Assembly (NCBI RefSeq): GCF_051020765.1
Contig: NC_134935.1
Span: 12,835,579 to 12,899,578 of the forward strand
Reading direction: 5' to 3'
Length of the DNA: 64,000 nt
Origin: Lasioglossum baleicum
Taxonomy: Eukaryota > Arthropoda > Insecta > Hymenoptera > Halictidae
A model generated the notes under the pieces. That model did not search any database. It was given only the letters and a program-made list of their open reading frames with translations, and was not told where the DNA came from. The position numbers and the translations under genes are program-made. Shown piece by piece: positions 1 to 12,736 of the stretch. Every line of letters starts with the position of its first letter. The first letter of the stretch is position 1.

Positions 1-18
1 CTGTCCATTAACATTCCT

Positions 19-187
19 CCGCGCCGCGCGCGTTTGAAAAACACGTTTCTTCGGGGGTGTGAAGTGCAACCGGGTCGGTGCAACGCGATTTCCATCGACG
101 ACACGGCAGAATGCACGTTGATCGGATCGGACGATAACGCATACGGAATTCCACGCGCCAGTTTACACGTGGGTCACGGGAACTTTC
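19..187 (+). repeat. Local duplication, copy 1 of 2
   Basis: About 169 bases match 886-1054 without indels at a constant offset of 867, with few substitutions over most of the length (for example GAAAAACACGTTTCTTCGGG at both). The frames open in both copies are shared by descent and carry no recognised domain. Confidence 0.85.
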
Positions 188-401
188 TACTACCTGATCA
201 ACTTTTTATTCTAATTTATCGTAAGCGCTTCAATAGCATGGATCTTTGCAAAAATCTCCGTCTTTGTGAAAATGCTAAACAGTGTAACAACGCTACTCTG
301 TTCGATTACTTCACGTTTCTACCTCACAAATTTCTTCAAATTTCGCTCGCAGTAATAATCAGCCACTTACAAAAGGACAATAACATGTTTAACCCTTTGC
401 G

Positions 402-496
402 GTCCTATGTCGAGTGTGACTCGACATCGCATTTCGTTCTGGCACGTCCTATTTCGAGTGTGACTCGACATCGGTTTTCGTTCTGGCGCGTCCTAT
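402..496 (+). repeat. 44-bp tandem duplication containing a palindrome
   Basis: Two units (402-445 and 446-489) plus a partial third start GTCCTAT. Each carries CGAGTGTGACTCG; in the first unit this is a 7-bp perfect stem (408-414 with 420-426) with a 5-base loop. Confidence 0.85.
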
Positions 497-614
497 GGAC
501 TTTCCTTACTTGGATTTTCTTGACAACAATAAGTTTACTACATGAAGTGACAAAATTTAGAAAAATACTAAAAGCCGTTTAAAAAATAAATTTTATAGAT
601 CTGTATTAGTTGTA

Positions 615-650
615 CATTTTATGCATTTATGACAAAAATGAGTAACTTGA
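615..650 (-). repeat. Dispersed repeat, type A, partial
   Basis: In reverse orientation it reads ACTCATTTTTGTCATAAATG then CATAAAA. The CCGCAGTCTA end is missing. Confidence 0.55.
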
Positions 651-753
651 AATAATAGGAAAATTAGAAGAATTGGAGGAAATCGATATGTGAGTTTCAA
701 CTCCACGAAATAATTAAAGCAAGAAGGAAATTCCTATTCAGCTCGTACGGCTT

Positions 754-803
754 GGAATTGATGGGGACAATTTTTATTTTGCATAAAGGTCCGCAGTCTA
801 ATT
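754..803 (+). repeat. Dispersed GCATAAA/CCGCAGTCTA repeat, type B, fullest copy
   Basis: Carries both halves of type B: AATTGATGGGGACAATTTTT, then ATTTTGCATAAAGG and TCCGCAGTCTAAT. This copy joins the GATGCAGACAATTTT motif, found alone elsewhere, to the shared core. Confidence 0.7.
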
Positions 804-885
804 ATCCCAGAAAGTAGAGTGGCGTGTTGTTAACGCTGCCATTCTCCAATATTTCTTGCACGGTGTAGCCGGGTTTTTCATCGAC

Positions 886-1054
886 CGCCGCGGCGCAAGT
901 TCGAAAAACACGTTTCTTCGGGGGTGTGAAGTGCAACCGGGTCGGTGCAACGCGATTTCTATCGACGACACGGCAGAATGCACGTCGATCGGATCGGCCG
1001 ATAACGCATACGGAATTCCGCGCGGCCGTTTACACGCGGTTCAGCGGAACTTTT
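886..1054 (+). repeat. Local duplication, copy 2 of 2
   Basis: Partner of 19-187. The intervening 698 bases hold a 44-bp tandem repeat and two copies of the dispersed GCATAAA/CCGCAGTCTA family, so later insertions may have separated an originally tighter duplication. Confidence 0.85.
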
Positions 1055-1539
1055 ATCTAGCTAGAACGTGCGGAGAAAACGAACCCCGTTACAGGGTTGC
1101 TGGCTCGGAGTGTTGCCCGGCACGGCGACATTCCCTTCCGCGAACTTTATACCGAACTTTCCACAAAATTATTTCTCTGATAAAAGTTCGCGAAGGCGTC
1201 ACTGGACCAGGGTCCCCCGATATATATAACCGGATATTACGCCCCTAAAAAGCCACGCCGGGCTGTAAATACTGCTGAGGATGATGAAAACGCGTTCGGG
1301 AACTTAGGCTGACCCGAAACCGCTTAACTACCCGCTGCACCGCGAAACAGTATCGATTCCTGCCTCGAAACTACCTCCGTTCGAGCCAAAAAAATGAATT
1401 TTACATTTTATGAAGAAATATATATACACCGATTTTCAGGCTACTTTTCATCGTTATCTTTTTTGTCATAGTTGTTCTTTTTGAATGGTTTAGGAGATCT
1501 TTTTTTGGACCATGATTTTGTGCAATTTACATATAGCTC

Positions 1540-1575
1540 CCGTTTCTCACAATTGATGCAGACAATTTTTGTCTT
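1540..1575 (+). repeat. Dispersed repeat, type B left half only
   Basis: CGTTTCTCACAATTGATGCA followed by GACAATTTTTGTCTT. The right-hand core is absent. Confidence 0.5.
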
Positions 1576-2916
1576 AATTACATGTTTGCAAACAATTCAA
1601 CTAACCCTAAATTTATTGAAGGATATTTACAACGCTGCCCCGTAATTTCATGTGGCCTTGTTGAGCTGTATGAACGATAACGTATCGCTGCTTCATCGCA
1701 GACCACTCTGTCTGAGCCCCGACGAATGCCATCGCGGGTAAGATGGAAAATGCATTCAGCCGAAGACTCACGCAAGGAAACAAGACTGCAAGTAGAAGGC
1801 GGAGAGCCTCTAATGGTCTTCGGTCGGAAGGAAAACGGCTGGGGAAAGTAAGTTCTTGCGACTTCCGGTAACTTGTTCGGTGCGGCGGTAGCTTCTTAGA
1901 GGGTCGCGACGGGGGTTCGTCGTTTAAACGGGATTAGAATTTCGAATGGGAGAGTGAAATAAATAAGGGCGGTTATTATGCGGTCGTGTGGCAGAGTGTT
2001 TCATCGTGGCCTGAGATATCGGGAACTTTGCTGACCGGCTTCCAAATGAGCCGGCTAAAATATTCTTGCCGCCGTTTTCCGATCGACCCTCGGCGAGTAG
2101 CCGTGCCCAGAAATTGCGTTAAATATCTCGAGCAATTCCGACAAGTGCTTTTATCCGCTAACGAGTAAGTTGTAACGTCGGTGAATTTAATAATCTCCAG
2201 CATTCGTTAGTTGTTCGATTTAAAATATCCCGGGCCCCTCTCGTTAGCTTTTTCGCTGCTCGCTTTTCTCCTCCCTCTCCCACCCCCTCGCTCGTTCGTC
2301 TGCGTATCCTTTCTCTGTCCTTTTTTTACTCTGCTTAAAAGGGATGCGCGAATTGAAAAAAAGCGCCGGTCGAACAGTACAGGCGCGATATAAAAAGCCC
2401 GCATGCGTCTGGGTATATCTGTGGCCCAATTGGTATCGCTGACGTTACCGGAGGGGGAAGGGGGGACGGGTGTGAGTGACTCGTTGCCAGTCGCAGCTCA
2501 TTAGAGATAGGGGTAATTTCCTGATTCCAGCGGAGCAACGCGTGTACCGCTCCAGGTGCTTACAGTGTTTCGTTATCAGTATTCTGACAACAACGGCCAT
2601 TCGGCTAAATTGAAGGTCCGTATGCCGCGCTAGGACTAGACTCTATACAGCCCGGTATGTAAAACACGATCGTGCAACTGCTCTCTCATCTTTTGGATTT
2701 ACCCTATGTGTCCGGCAGACACATGCCCCGACAGGCTCTGATGAATACGCTGCTCGGCACGGAGTAGATCAATATACCGTTAATAGTTATCGCCGTGATA
2801 GAATTATTTTTCCCCCGCGAATAAGCTTGATCGATCGCCTAACCACTAGATTTACGGAGCCCGTCGGAATGACGGGTTCAGAATCTTTATAATCAATGGT
2901 TATCGAGATTGTGATG

Positions 2917-2960
2917 ATTAGAATGCGGATTTTATGCTTTCGTGATAAAAATGTGTCAAA
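2917..2960 (-). repeat. Dispersed repeat, type A
   Basis: On the plus strand: GAATGCGGATTTTATGC then TGATAAAAATGTGT, the inverse of the type A layout with a few substitutions. Confidence 0.5.
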
Positions 2961-3154
2961 CACAAAATTGCATAATTAGATGTTAAGGATATTATTATAT
3001 TGTACCCAGGGCGGATGCATTTTTGAATGCTTCGTTGTAGCCAATTAAAACTTGATCTTGAACCTGAAGGTCAAACAATATGTACAAGGTCACCTTGGCA
3101 TGGAAAGTACGTCTCAGAGGGGACAGTTGGAGCTGAACATTTACAACCAGAAAT

Positions 3155-3266
3155 AGATAAAGTGTGAAGCGTTTGTCTCAGTCGAAGCCTTGAAGAGTTC
3201 TGTATTTTTACAGACTTCTTCGACAACCATAGACAGACAAAGTGCGAAGCGTTTGTCTCGGTCGGA
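3155..3266 (+). repeat. Hairpin between two direct repeats
   Basis: AAGTGTGAAGCGTTTGTCTC (3160-3179) recurs with one substitution at 3240-3259. Between them GAAGAGTTCTGTA and TACAGACTTCTTC pair with 11 of 13 matches around a short T-rich loop (about 3191-3220). Confidence 0.65.
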
Positions 3267-3851
3267 GAGTTATTTAAACGGATTTTCGCGGCGGATCTTC
3301 GCGGAACGTCCCCGAACAAGAAGCTCGCAGATGCATCGGACCAGCACCGAGAAAAAGTCCCATCACTTACGAGATGACCGAGCAATAGGTGGGCTTTTTG
3401 TCAGGCACAGGGGAGGGAATATAAATGACTGTCGAAAATTCGTGACAAACGCCGGGGTCGGTTTCGCCCGGTTCGAAACTTTACTAGCAAAACTGCATTC
3501 TGCCGGGCGCGCGGCCTATGTGTACGTGCGGCGGATTTCGCTTGAAGTTTGCGCAATTGTGGAAACGGACTGACGTAATTTACGCGGATACAAGCTCGCC
3601 GGTTATATGATACTGTATAAGTACGCGGGCCCGAGTAGGTATACGGTACATTTTATCCATTAATTTTCGTCCAAGCTGCTTCCTCGTTGCGTCAGGAGCA
3701 GCGATGTTAGCCGTGAACCGACCGAAAAAAAGTTGCTCGATTAAACTGGATATCCCACAGAAATTCAACCGCGGACCCGGATTAACAGCTTTGTTATTAT
3801 CACGCGGACCGCTCATTGGCTCCGGCCTTCTCTCTTTTTTCCCCCTATGTC

Positions 3852-3865
3852 CTCTCTCACTCCCT

Positions 3866-3907
<42 letters not shown>

Positions 3908-3910
3908 TCT
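3852..3910 (+). repeat. Microsatellite (TC)n with CCCT interruptions
   Basis: A pyrimidine tract with about 15 pure TC units at its right end. Confidence 0.95.
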
Positions 3911-6900
3911 CCTGCTCCTTCTGTTAACAGATTACGTACGAACTTTTTGATTTGCGCGCCAGCCGAACCCATTTATCCGATAATATGCATTGCGGGATAT
4001 TAACGCGTGAATTACGAGGCCGCGTCCGTTTAATAGCACTCGCTTACGGTAGCCAGTTCTGAACCGCGAAAGGTATGACGTTAAATCATCCCGATTCCCC
4101 ATCGCCGATACATTGTTCCTTCGAGAGCTTTGATTATTTTTTTTCTCCCCACCCCCCCGAATTCCTCGCGTACCAACGTATTATCGAATATTCCGAAGTG
4201 TCGAAGCTTTCATCGGCATTTTCGAATACATTTCCAAACAAAACGAGAAAGCAAAGCATTCCCCCCGGAACGAGACGAACACGGTAACGGACTGAGAATT
4301 TCTTCCCGAGAAGTTTTCAGGAACAAAAGATAAATCGAATTTTTATCACGCGCCCGTTTAAAACAGCCTTTCACTATTTGCCAGAGCGCTATCGAGTTTT
4401 TCCTTTGACGGTTTTCAGATGAAACTGAATGAGTTTGTCTATCTAGTATACTAAAAGAGGAAAAAATAAATTGAACAATATATGAACTTTTAAATAAAAT
4501 GCTGGTTGAAACAAGAACTCTAATCATTTTTTCATAAAATGTTGTTAATTATTTAATCATTATGATTATAATAATTTAGTGATGTATTTCTATCTCATAA
4601 AAATTGAAATTGTAACCTTCATAGAATTCCAATCTGATTCGCGTGCACGCGTGACCTTTTTAATCTCGCTCATATTTACAAAGATACAAAATTATGTAAA
4701 CATCCATGGTGTAATAATTATAATTAACTAATTTCGCACCCAGTTTTTGCTCGAAGCAGGAAAACTACTTGTAGCGGAAAAAGGCAAAACTGGAACAAAT
4801 TTGAATAATGTGTCAACAACTACACTAGCCGGTATTATAATTGAAGGCACTTAGGGGGCGACAAGCGATAGATAAAGGTAACTGTCAAGCGAGCCAACGA
4901 CGTAATATAGATGAACCAGTTTAGATAAATAGTCGCCGCTATCAGATATGTCGCTCCGCCTGTTCTCCTGAAAGAAGTATAGGTCTGTGGTATCTTAATC
5001 TCCCGGTCGGTTTGTCAACATTTTGATCTTGGTAGTCGTTCAAGGCCCGATGACAAATAGAGCATGACGGAGGGAATTGGGATTCAACTTCATAACCACC
5101 TGGTACATACTAAACGCTCGGTGGCCAGCCAGATCAGATATTATTTGCATGCGACGATCTCCGAATGTCAATCTGAACCTAGACTACTGTCACCATACTC
5201 TCTTCTATTTATACCGCCTCGATTCACAGTTGCCTACATTTCTGCTGACCGCTGTTGCTGTGTTGCAGATGCACCGATGCGATAAACATTATAGTAAATG
5301 TGCTTAATACGTGTACTAATCTGTCCTTTCACGAACTAAGAATGCTAAATGCGGACGGGGCTATCTGTCATTCTTATCAGGCGTTTGAGAGTTGAATAGT
5401 GAGATGTGCGGATATGAATAACTGATTGTCTGCTTAAGTGGCCTATTAAGAACTTGTTTAATAAACTGTCTGCTGTTTATTATATTTTTTGAAGAAGAGC
5501 AACAAATTGTTTGTGAAATTGATGGGTTGTCCTCGTTGTGTGTGGTCCGTGGGACGGAGCAGTTGACCTAAACGATTTATGTACTATGTATAGTGAAGCA
5601 GTTGATCTCTTAAATATATCTCTTGCTCTTAGCACTAAAAAATTTAAGTAAATATTTTTCTCCTGGTTAGCAGAACATTCTCCTCATAATTCAATTTTGT
5701 AGAATGTTAAGAACATTGTGAGTGATGTGGCAAAACTTCATATTAATAATTTATTTATGGAAGAAAACACTTCTTACAAAATATGTATTTTATCTGTATA
5801 AATTTTAAGGTAATTTTTTTAATATTGAGTTGGTAGGTGCATTGCAATGTCTTTGTGCAAAAATGAGCATGTATTTCTGGCTGTGCCTGACATATTTCTC
5901 TTAAAGTGGCCTTCAGCGGTCAATTGACTTTGCCCCAGCTATAATTAATATTGTGTTTCCGGTATTCGAGCACCGGTCTACATACCGCAAAGTACCGGTT
6001 GACACTCTGGAAAACCGGTCGATAAGACGTTTTGTTGTTAATGCTGTGTCTTTTCGAACTGGTTGGCGATACAAGCTTATCCCTAAATTAGTCTCGCGAG
6101 ATATCGTGGGAGTAGAGTCGTTTTCTACGTCACCTTGCAATTACAAATTACTGTTTATGCAAATCAAACAAAATAAACGGTACCTCGGGAAAACATTCAT
6201 CTTCCCGTTTGCTATTAGGTATGCAGTCGCTTGAGAACGTATCCGGATGTTTATACGTATACCTGGCTGAAAAATCACCTACTCTTCACCTACTTTTGAT
6301 ATACGGTTTAAATTAACAAATTCTTCAGATTTTGCAATTAAAAAATTATTATAAGTTCTACAATATATGTACTCTTAAATAATGTACTAGTTTAAAAAAA
6401 TAAGTCTGTTAATCTTTTCAGCTTTTCTTTCATACACGTCGCAACACAAACAAATGCTGTTATTCGGTAATTTTTCAAGACATCATGAAAAAGACTCGTT
6501 CAGGTTGAACAATGTACGCGCTTTCGAACAAGGTACTCGTTTAAAGTAGGAGCTTATTAATTTTTTCGGTAAAAATTCCTGAAAATCCCGCTTCTCCCAG
6601 ACAGTTAACAAGGCACGTTAACGAAGTGAGAAAAAAGATAATCCAGTTCTCCGTTCTAATACCGTTCGGCAAACACGGATTGCAACCGAAATAAGTGAAC
6701 ACGTGGCGAGTTCTCCGGCGAAATTCTCAGTGGCCAGGAGTTTTACGAAAAACTTTACGACGCCGCGGTATGATAGCAACAGAATGAGAATTTTCTCCGG
6801 TGCGATACTCCCTGGCTGTGTATCACCGATGGAACCAGAGGGTTAACGATCCAGGATCGATATCTGTTTTCACCGGCGGACTTTACGACGCCGTGTCTGC

Positions 6901-8736
6901 TCGGAGAGTCGCTCACGGGAAATTCGTTGGCTCGAGAAGAATTTTTGCCTGGGCCATGTTTAATGCGAGTCGGCCCCCGTAAATCTTCTTCTGCCCCTTT
7001 CCAGTATACGAAAACCCGTTTTGCATGCGCGCGCGCGCGTCCGGTAACGATGTTGTCCATGCAAACACAATCATTAATGCAAGAAGAACGCATCAAATAG
7101 ATTACACGTAACTTGGCCGCGGTGTAAATCATCGCGACGCTCCCGCCAAGCTGGCTCTCTGAAAATGACAATGAATCGCGATCACGGTGTAAATCAGTGC
7201 CCTGATTTATAGGCCGCACGATGCCCGCGCGGATGCTAGACGGAGGCTGTGAAAGAAAATTAGATTTCGCGGTGCGATTTCAATAGACGACAGAAACAGG
7301 ATCCGGGTTTAATACTTGAATCCGGTAGAAAGTGAATTACGCGAATCGTCGTCGAGACTCTTCGACGTTGGAAATTAGCATGTGCTAGGCTTATGCGTGC
7401 TGGCTGCATTTTGCACGAATAGAATTTGGTCATATATTAAACAGGTAGTACAACAAAGTTCCAATTCAAACAAGAATATCGAAATTCAAATACATTGTAG
7501 AAATAAAGAAAATGTATATCCATAACTGAATAAAACTATTATTATTATTATTAGTATTTTTTATACTAATTGTAGACTCTTTTTAATTTTGTTCCAGATC
7601 GACCAGTTGATCAGGCAGACTTAATAAGTGAGTACTCTACTAAAAATATTAACTTTACCAAGGATTTTCCAATTTCGGTTAAAGAATGTTTCGAGCGTTG
7701 TCGCATTTTTTGGATCGCCTTGTACAAGAACTGAAGCGCAGGTTTTCGTCGGTGGCCGTCTCTTCGCGCTGTTTAAATTACGGTGTCCGGGCAAAGAAAT
7801 CCTCGACACCATTGAATCATCCGAAAGGTTTACGGTGTCGAGGCCGCGCACGGTCGCTTGTAAATCTTCGAAATTAATTTTCCCTCGAAACTCGGTAACC
7901 GTGTGCGGGAATCGATTCCCATGGTGTCGACGTCGCGTTCGTTCAAGCGCTGCATTATGGAACGTCCTGTATAATTCACGGGGAATAAAGTCACGGACAA
8001 TAAAGTTTCACGTTTCGCTTTATTTCACGGGACGCATCGAATTTGCGATCCAATAAAATCTCGCGGCATTGTTGATCGCCGTTTCTGCCCCTCTTCCGGT
8101 AAAATAATAAAGCGAACGGGATTTAAACGAAGAATGTTTCATCGGCAACGTGGGCGCCGAGCACCTGCGCTGCGGGTGACAGTCGAAAGTTTAGCGAGCT
8201 GAAATATCAACGTTTAGTTCGCCTGTTTAGTTAATTAATTGGGTTTCGGGGTTTTTATTTGTCGCAACGGCTCCCCGGACCCGGCCGCCCGGAATAAATG
8301 ATTATGGTGATTAAATATTCATGCGCCGGAACCGGAGAAATTTATTCAGCGAACGCCCGCGAATCTTTGCCACGGGAGGCTGATTTACTGGGCGCATTGC
8401 ACGCATAGAATCCCGTATTTTCATAATCTGACACGCCGACGCGGATGTCTAATCGTGATCACATAATTTCTAGGACGCAGTTTGCTCTAGACTCCCATAA
8501 AAACCCTGCGACGCAACTTAACCGTTCGCTGAATCCGGTTTTATCATTCCGGTTCACTTCTCATTTTCGTTATTATACTATTTGTTACACTAAGCGCGAT
8601 AGTAGAAAGACAATCGTGGATTTTATTGTTGTACTTGGTACCATCGTATTACATGTATATACGAGAATTTTTAGAAATTAATCGAATACAATAATATCAA
8701 AATATATATTTTATATGTACTAGAATAACAAAGTAA
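3911..8736. other. No gene recognised
   Basis: A long AT-rich stretch (4430-6600) and CpG-richer DNA (6660-7380, 7640-8440). On the minus strand near 7722 a TA is followed by CAAGGCGATCCAAAAAATG, resembling a worn CAGGGTG-class terminus. Frames here are short and unsupported. Confidence 0.6.
7026..7039 (+). repeat. Alternating (GC)n run
   Basis: A GCGCGC run of seven units preceded by GCAT. Alternating purine-pyrimidine DNA of this kind can adopt Z form. Confidence 0.85.
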
Positions 8737-8738
8737 TA

Positions 8739-9038
8739 CAGTAAAACCTCGATTATCCGAAGAACATAAATAAACTCATTTCGATAATGAAAAACTTTAG
8801 CACGATTTTTTGAAGAAGACTCAGTTTTGAATTTTGTATTTTTCATCCCTGTGACGAGTAGGCTACAACGCAACAAAAAGAAATTGTTAACCTTTTGACC
8901 TTGAAATTCAAATGTATACATATATCAACTGTACAAATGAGTAAAGATTGAATCTATCATTGTAACCAGGTAACTGTTCTATCACTTGAACACTTGCATA
9001 CATTTCCCTGTCCAGTTCTGATAATCGAGGTTCTACTG
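8739..9038. mobile_element. Non-autonomous pogo/Tigger-like MITE, 300 bp, TA target duplication
   Basis: The left end starts CAGTAAAACCTCGATTATCC and the right end is its near-perfect inverse (GATAATCGAGGTTCTACTG). Both are flanked by TA (8737-8738 and 9039-9040). Ends of the form CAGT..AACCTCGATTAT with TA duplication are typical of pogo/Tigger-type DNA transposons. The interior is AT-rich with only short frames, so it is taken as non-autonomous. Confidence 0.82.
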
Positions 9039-9877
9039 TACTGTCAGCATCCATTAATAAACGACACAATGAACGATAATGAACAGCATAGTCCACGCAG
9101 GTGGTCTCAAAATAAGATCATTATTATGGTACATCGTTGAGAGGCCGTCGTTTCGGTCAATTTGTCGTGAGCATCGACTTCCTTCTTTCTCGAGTGGATT
9201 TTGCGCGAGTGAATGTATGGTCTGACGGAAAACTATGTAACAGGAAGATCGATCGGGGCGTAGATTAATTACCAGCGATTACACAAAAGGCTGAAACGCT
9301 GCGCATACCGGCACGGGTAATTGAATCAATAGTGACTGTTGAAATCCGAGTTGCCGCCGCAACATCTGAAGAAGAAGGAGCCCCGGCACCGCGCACAGTC
9401 GAACACAGCGCGAATACAAATCGAGGCTTTCCGCGGACGACGTTTTGCGCAGTGGATATAATCCATCCGTGAATGGCATACCACAAAGCCGTCCATTTCT
9501 CCGGCGGGTTAAATTTCTGCGACTCAGCCGCGCGACATTGACGAATGCGTCGACCAAAGAAATCATGGCTCGCGTGGCAGCTGGATGGCAAGCGGGGGCT
9601 ATCGTTTGCATGAAAAACCGCGGCGATTCCCTTCCTAAATCCTGGTGTACGGCCGTTCGCCCAGTGTCGAACTCCGGCTCGGTCCTTGAGCATGTGCTCA
9701 ACCAAAAGTTTTAGGACCAATGGCCGGGCACTGATTCTAAGGTTCTCTCGTAAGAACCGGCCACCGGGAAATTGGAACCTTTTACGTGAACCGCTTATTG
9801 ATCTCCGATTCTTCGACTTTTTTCACCTCTCGCCTTTGAATCACGTCTCGGAGACGTCACTGCGAAACCCCACTATA

Positions 9878-10060
9878 CTGGATGTTTCAAAATTATTCTG
9901 TACCTCTGGATAGGTGGAGATTTCCTAAAAAAAAATGGACCGTAAAAATTGACCTTGACTCTTTTTTTTCAATGTAAAAACAACTTTAAAGTTTCGTAAA
10001 CTGTTTTATTCCATATGTATACAGGGTGTTCCAAAATGGAATAAACGTGAAGGGTAAAAG
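9878..10060 (+). mobile_element. Two mariner-type termini in the same orientation, degenerate
   Basis: After a TA, 9878 begins CTGGATGTTTCAAAATTA; its next 40 bases contain ACCTCTGGATAGGTGGAGAT, close to the TIR of the 621-bp element at 19659. After another TA, 10022 begins CAGGGTGTTCCAAAATGG. Both are of the CAGGGTGTTxCAAAAT class. No inverted partners were found nearby, so these are solo or eroded ends. Confidence 0.5.
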
Positions 10061-12036
10061 TCGCGACAGGGTGTCAGAGAGTCAGAAATTTGTCAAAAAA
10101 TAATTTTTATCTGCAGGTTCAGGCGGGCCCAAGCTTTTGGAGCGGCCTGTACGCGAAGGGACACATTAGTCCGCGCGAGAATCGTCAGGGTGTCCGCGCA
10201 GGAGTCGCTTCTTGCGTCGGGTTTATTTCTATTCCGTTGGGGAAGAGAAACGTCGCTTAGACGACGACGCGACGGTGGAAAGGGTCGGACAGCGTAGGAA
10301 ACAAGGGTGCTCTCGGGCTGGTTCTCCCGGTGGTTTCGTTCCTTGCCGTTGCCGCCGCCTCTAAAGGACGAATTAGATTACCTCCGACTCGATTAAACTG
10401 GCGTCATTCGAGGCTGGTCCAGGATAATCTCGGACGGTGGCTCCCCAAGGTTCCGTGTTGTCGACACGTCCCAGAGAAGCCCATGATTTCGTTCGCGGGG
10501 TATTACGGGAACTTTTCTGGAGCCACCCGGTAACACTCTCGACGAATCCATTACACGAAATAATTATGCCCGCGTAATTATCAACGAGCAATCTCACGCG
10601 GTAAATAAAAAAGCCGCATAATGAACGATAATTTCGTGCAATTTCCGGCCGCATGATAAATCTATCGTGCCGGTCGCCGAGCAGAACTCCACATCCCACA
10701 ACCATAAACGATTTGTCAAAGTTTTTCGATCTTTGATTCCGAACTACATTGTTAGTTAATTAGTATGTTACGTTGTAGAATCGGACGGCGAATTTCAATC
10801 TCGCCGAAAAAATACAATTTCTGATATTGTACCTTATTGATCAATCGTTTTTTGAATAATTTCATTAACGAATAATAAATAGTGTAGCGAGGTTATTTAC
10901 CCTCCATTCCCAAGCGGTCATATAATTCGACTAAACAGGAAACTGTACATCAGGTTTAGTACTGATTGCAATTAATAATCCGCGTTTAATCTAATTATAG
11001 ACATTTTACACTTCACCTATAAACGTTTGTAAATGTGGTTCCCAATAACCGCAAAGTGGATGTGGTCGAACCTTTGGATTGGATTAGTGGGAAAGTAATT
11101 TCTGTGTCACAATCAGTTTAGTATTGCGTTATCATCGTCCTTAATCAATCATATAATGTCGAACCGCTTCCTGTAATCCTGTCCCTTTGATCAATAAACT
11201 TTTTAATCCTTCTAAAAGCGCCGGATAAGTACTCAATTAAACTCGTAGCTACCCAATTAGATGCTACAGAAATGTATGAATAAAATAACTTGAAAAATTA
11301 ATGTGTATAAGGGTTTACACGTGCATTGACTAAAAACGATCGTTTCCTGCGGGTTGGAATTAATCAATAATAAATTATTTTATTATGGCGTTGCCGGAAA
11401 CCGGCGTCAGTGGATCTATATGCAAATAAAAATTGACTTGGCAGAAGAAACAGCGGCCAGTTGAAAATTTCATTAATAATTACTTTAATAATTTCTTCAG
11501 CCTCGTATTCATTTCCTTCTTCTTCTAGGTAATTATGAAAAATAAAAATTCCAAGATAAAAATTAAAACAAATAAATCGTAGTGTAAGGAGTTCATAATT
11601 TAATATGAAAAAGAATATTGCCAGCCTGGAGTTTTTAAAATCTTTTCAGTCACATTACGTTTCCATCGATCCAACAAATAAAATTTTAAAAAGGCATCAT
11701 CCATTGAGCCATCGAAATGGCGAGTTTCTCCAAACATTTACAGAGTCGATACCGCGGAAAGCTGGATTTTTGTAAGGCAATCGGCGGGTGCACGTAAGCG
11801 GTACGAAACGGGCAATCGAAATTCGTAGATGGGCGCAATCACAGAGTACCATAAGTTGCATGCAGTACCATGTACCAGGCTCATTCTTAAATCGTCGTCG
11901 TTCCGGGTAACCTCGGCGCCTGAGCTGAAACGGGGTCATATCATATCGTGCCGAATTGCGGTGCCAGCGATACGGCGAAACGCTATGCCCGGAGAAATCC
12001 CATGAAATAGGTGCACGCCCTCCCGGAGTAGTACAT
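10061..12036. other. No gene recognised
   Basis: GC-rich to about 10700, then AT-rich to 11700. The overlapping frames at 10330-10705 on both strands are composition shadows without domains. Confidence 0.6.
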
Positions 12037-12039
12037 GGT

Positions 12040-12155
12040 GTGCAGTGCTCTCAATGCGACTCGACGCGACTCCGATGCAACGCGATGCAACGCGGCCCGG
12101 GCCGGGCTCTGCTCGGCTCGCCTCGGCTCGGGCCGACGCGACGCGGCGCGGCAGT
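12040..12155 (+). repeat. GC-rich minisatellite-like patch
   Basis: Short units such as GCGACTC, GCAACGC, CTCGGCTC and GACGCG recur imperfectly. This is one of the most GC- and CpG-rich stretches of the window. No gene is seen. Confidence 0.6.
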
Positions 12156-12736
12156 AAACGTTAATTGAATGCGCTAATTCACTCTCTAATCTTGTGTAAC
12201 CCTATTTACGCGTAATTGCAAAATACACGGCCGCGATATTGCCTCGCGGGCAATGCACTTCTGCGAGCTCGCGAAGGTCGAGCTGCATACAGCGCCAGGA
12301 TTTTCAGGCACCTACGGGAATATTAATTTGCCGAGAGTCCGCGTTGCTCTGGCGCCGTGGCAAATACCTATAGCCGAATATCAGGCACGTAACACGACGT
12401 ATGGCTGGTCCCTGTACTCTCGTTCGCGCCGCGCCGCGCGCACGGGGAACTACGCCCGTAATTATGCACGCCTCGCGAAAACCGCTCCTTCCAGAAAGTC
12501 GAGATTCCGACGGTCGCGAAAACGGTATTCGCAAGTCTGTCCGGTGCAGCGCGACGATATCCTGATGAGGTGACGAAGCTCGTGTAGTTGTTTAATTTCA
12601 GATTAATGGACTGTTGATTTCATGTATTCACGAGAAAAATGGTAATTTCAAACAGTGAAGACATTAGAGAATCAAATTCTACAGTAGACTGTCGTATAAC
12701 GCCATCTCAAAATTGCTTAGAAGTACTGTATATATA

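Larger units (their letters stand above)
1055..3150. other. No gene recognised
   Basis: Mixed AT- and GC-rich DNA with a pyrimidine-rich stretch near 2265-2340 and two dispersed-repeat fragments. Overlapping frames on both strands near 2207-2538 follow the low-complexity tract. Confidence 0.6.

Noticed and set aside
402..496. Possible CRISPR-like array
   Set aside because: Only two full 44-bp units with no spacers, in eukaryotic DNA; it is a simple tandem duplication.
3061..3095. AAGGTCA nuclear-receptor half sites (also near 37210, 49570 and 54805)
   Set aside because: Seven-base motifs are expected by chance in 64 kb, and the sites share no further context strong enough to claim regulation.
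9265..9720. Overlapping minus-strand frames of 151 and 140 codons
   Set aside because: Both lie in the same CpG-rich block in different frames with a third on the plus strand; no motif, signal peptide or splice pattern distinguishes any of them.
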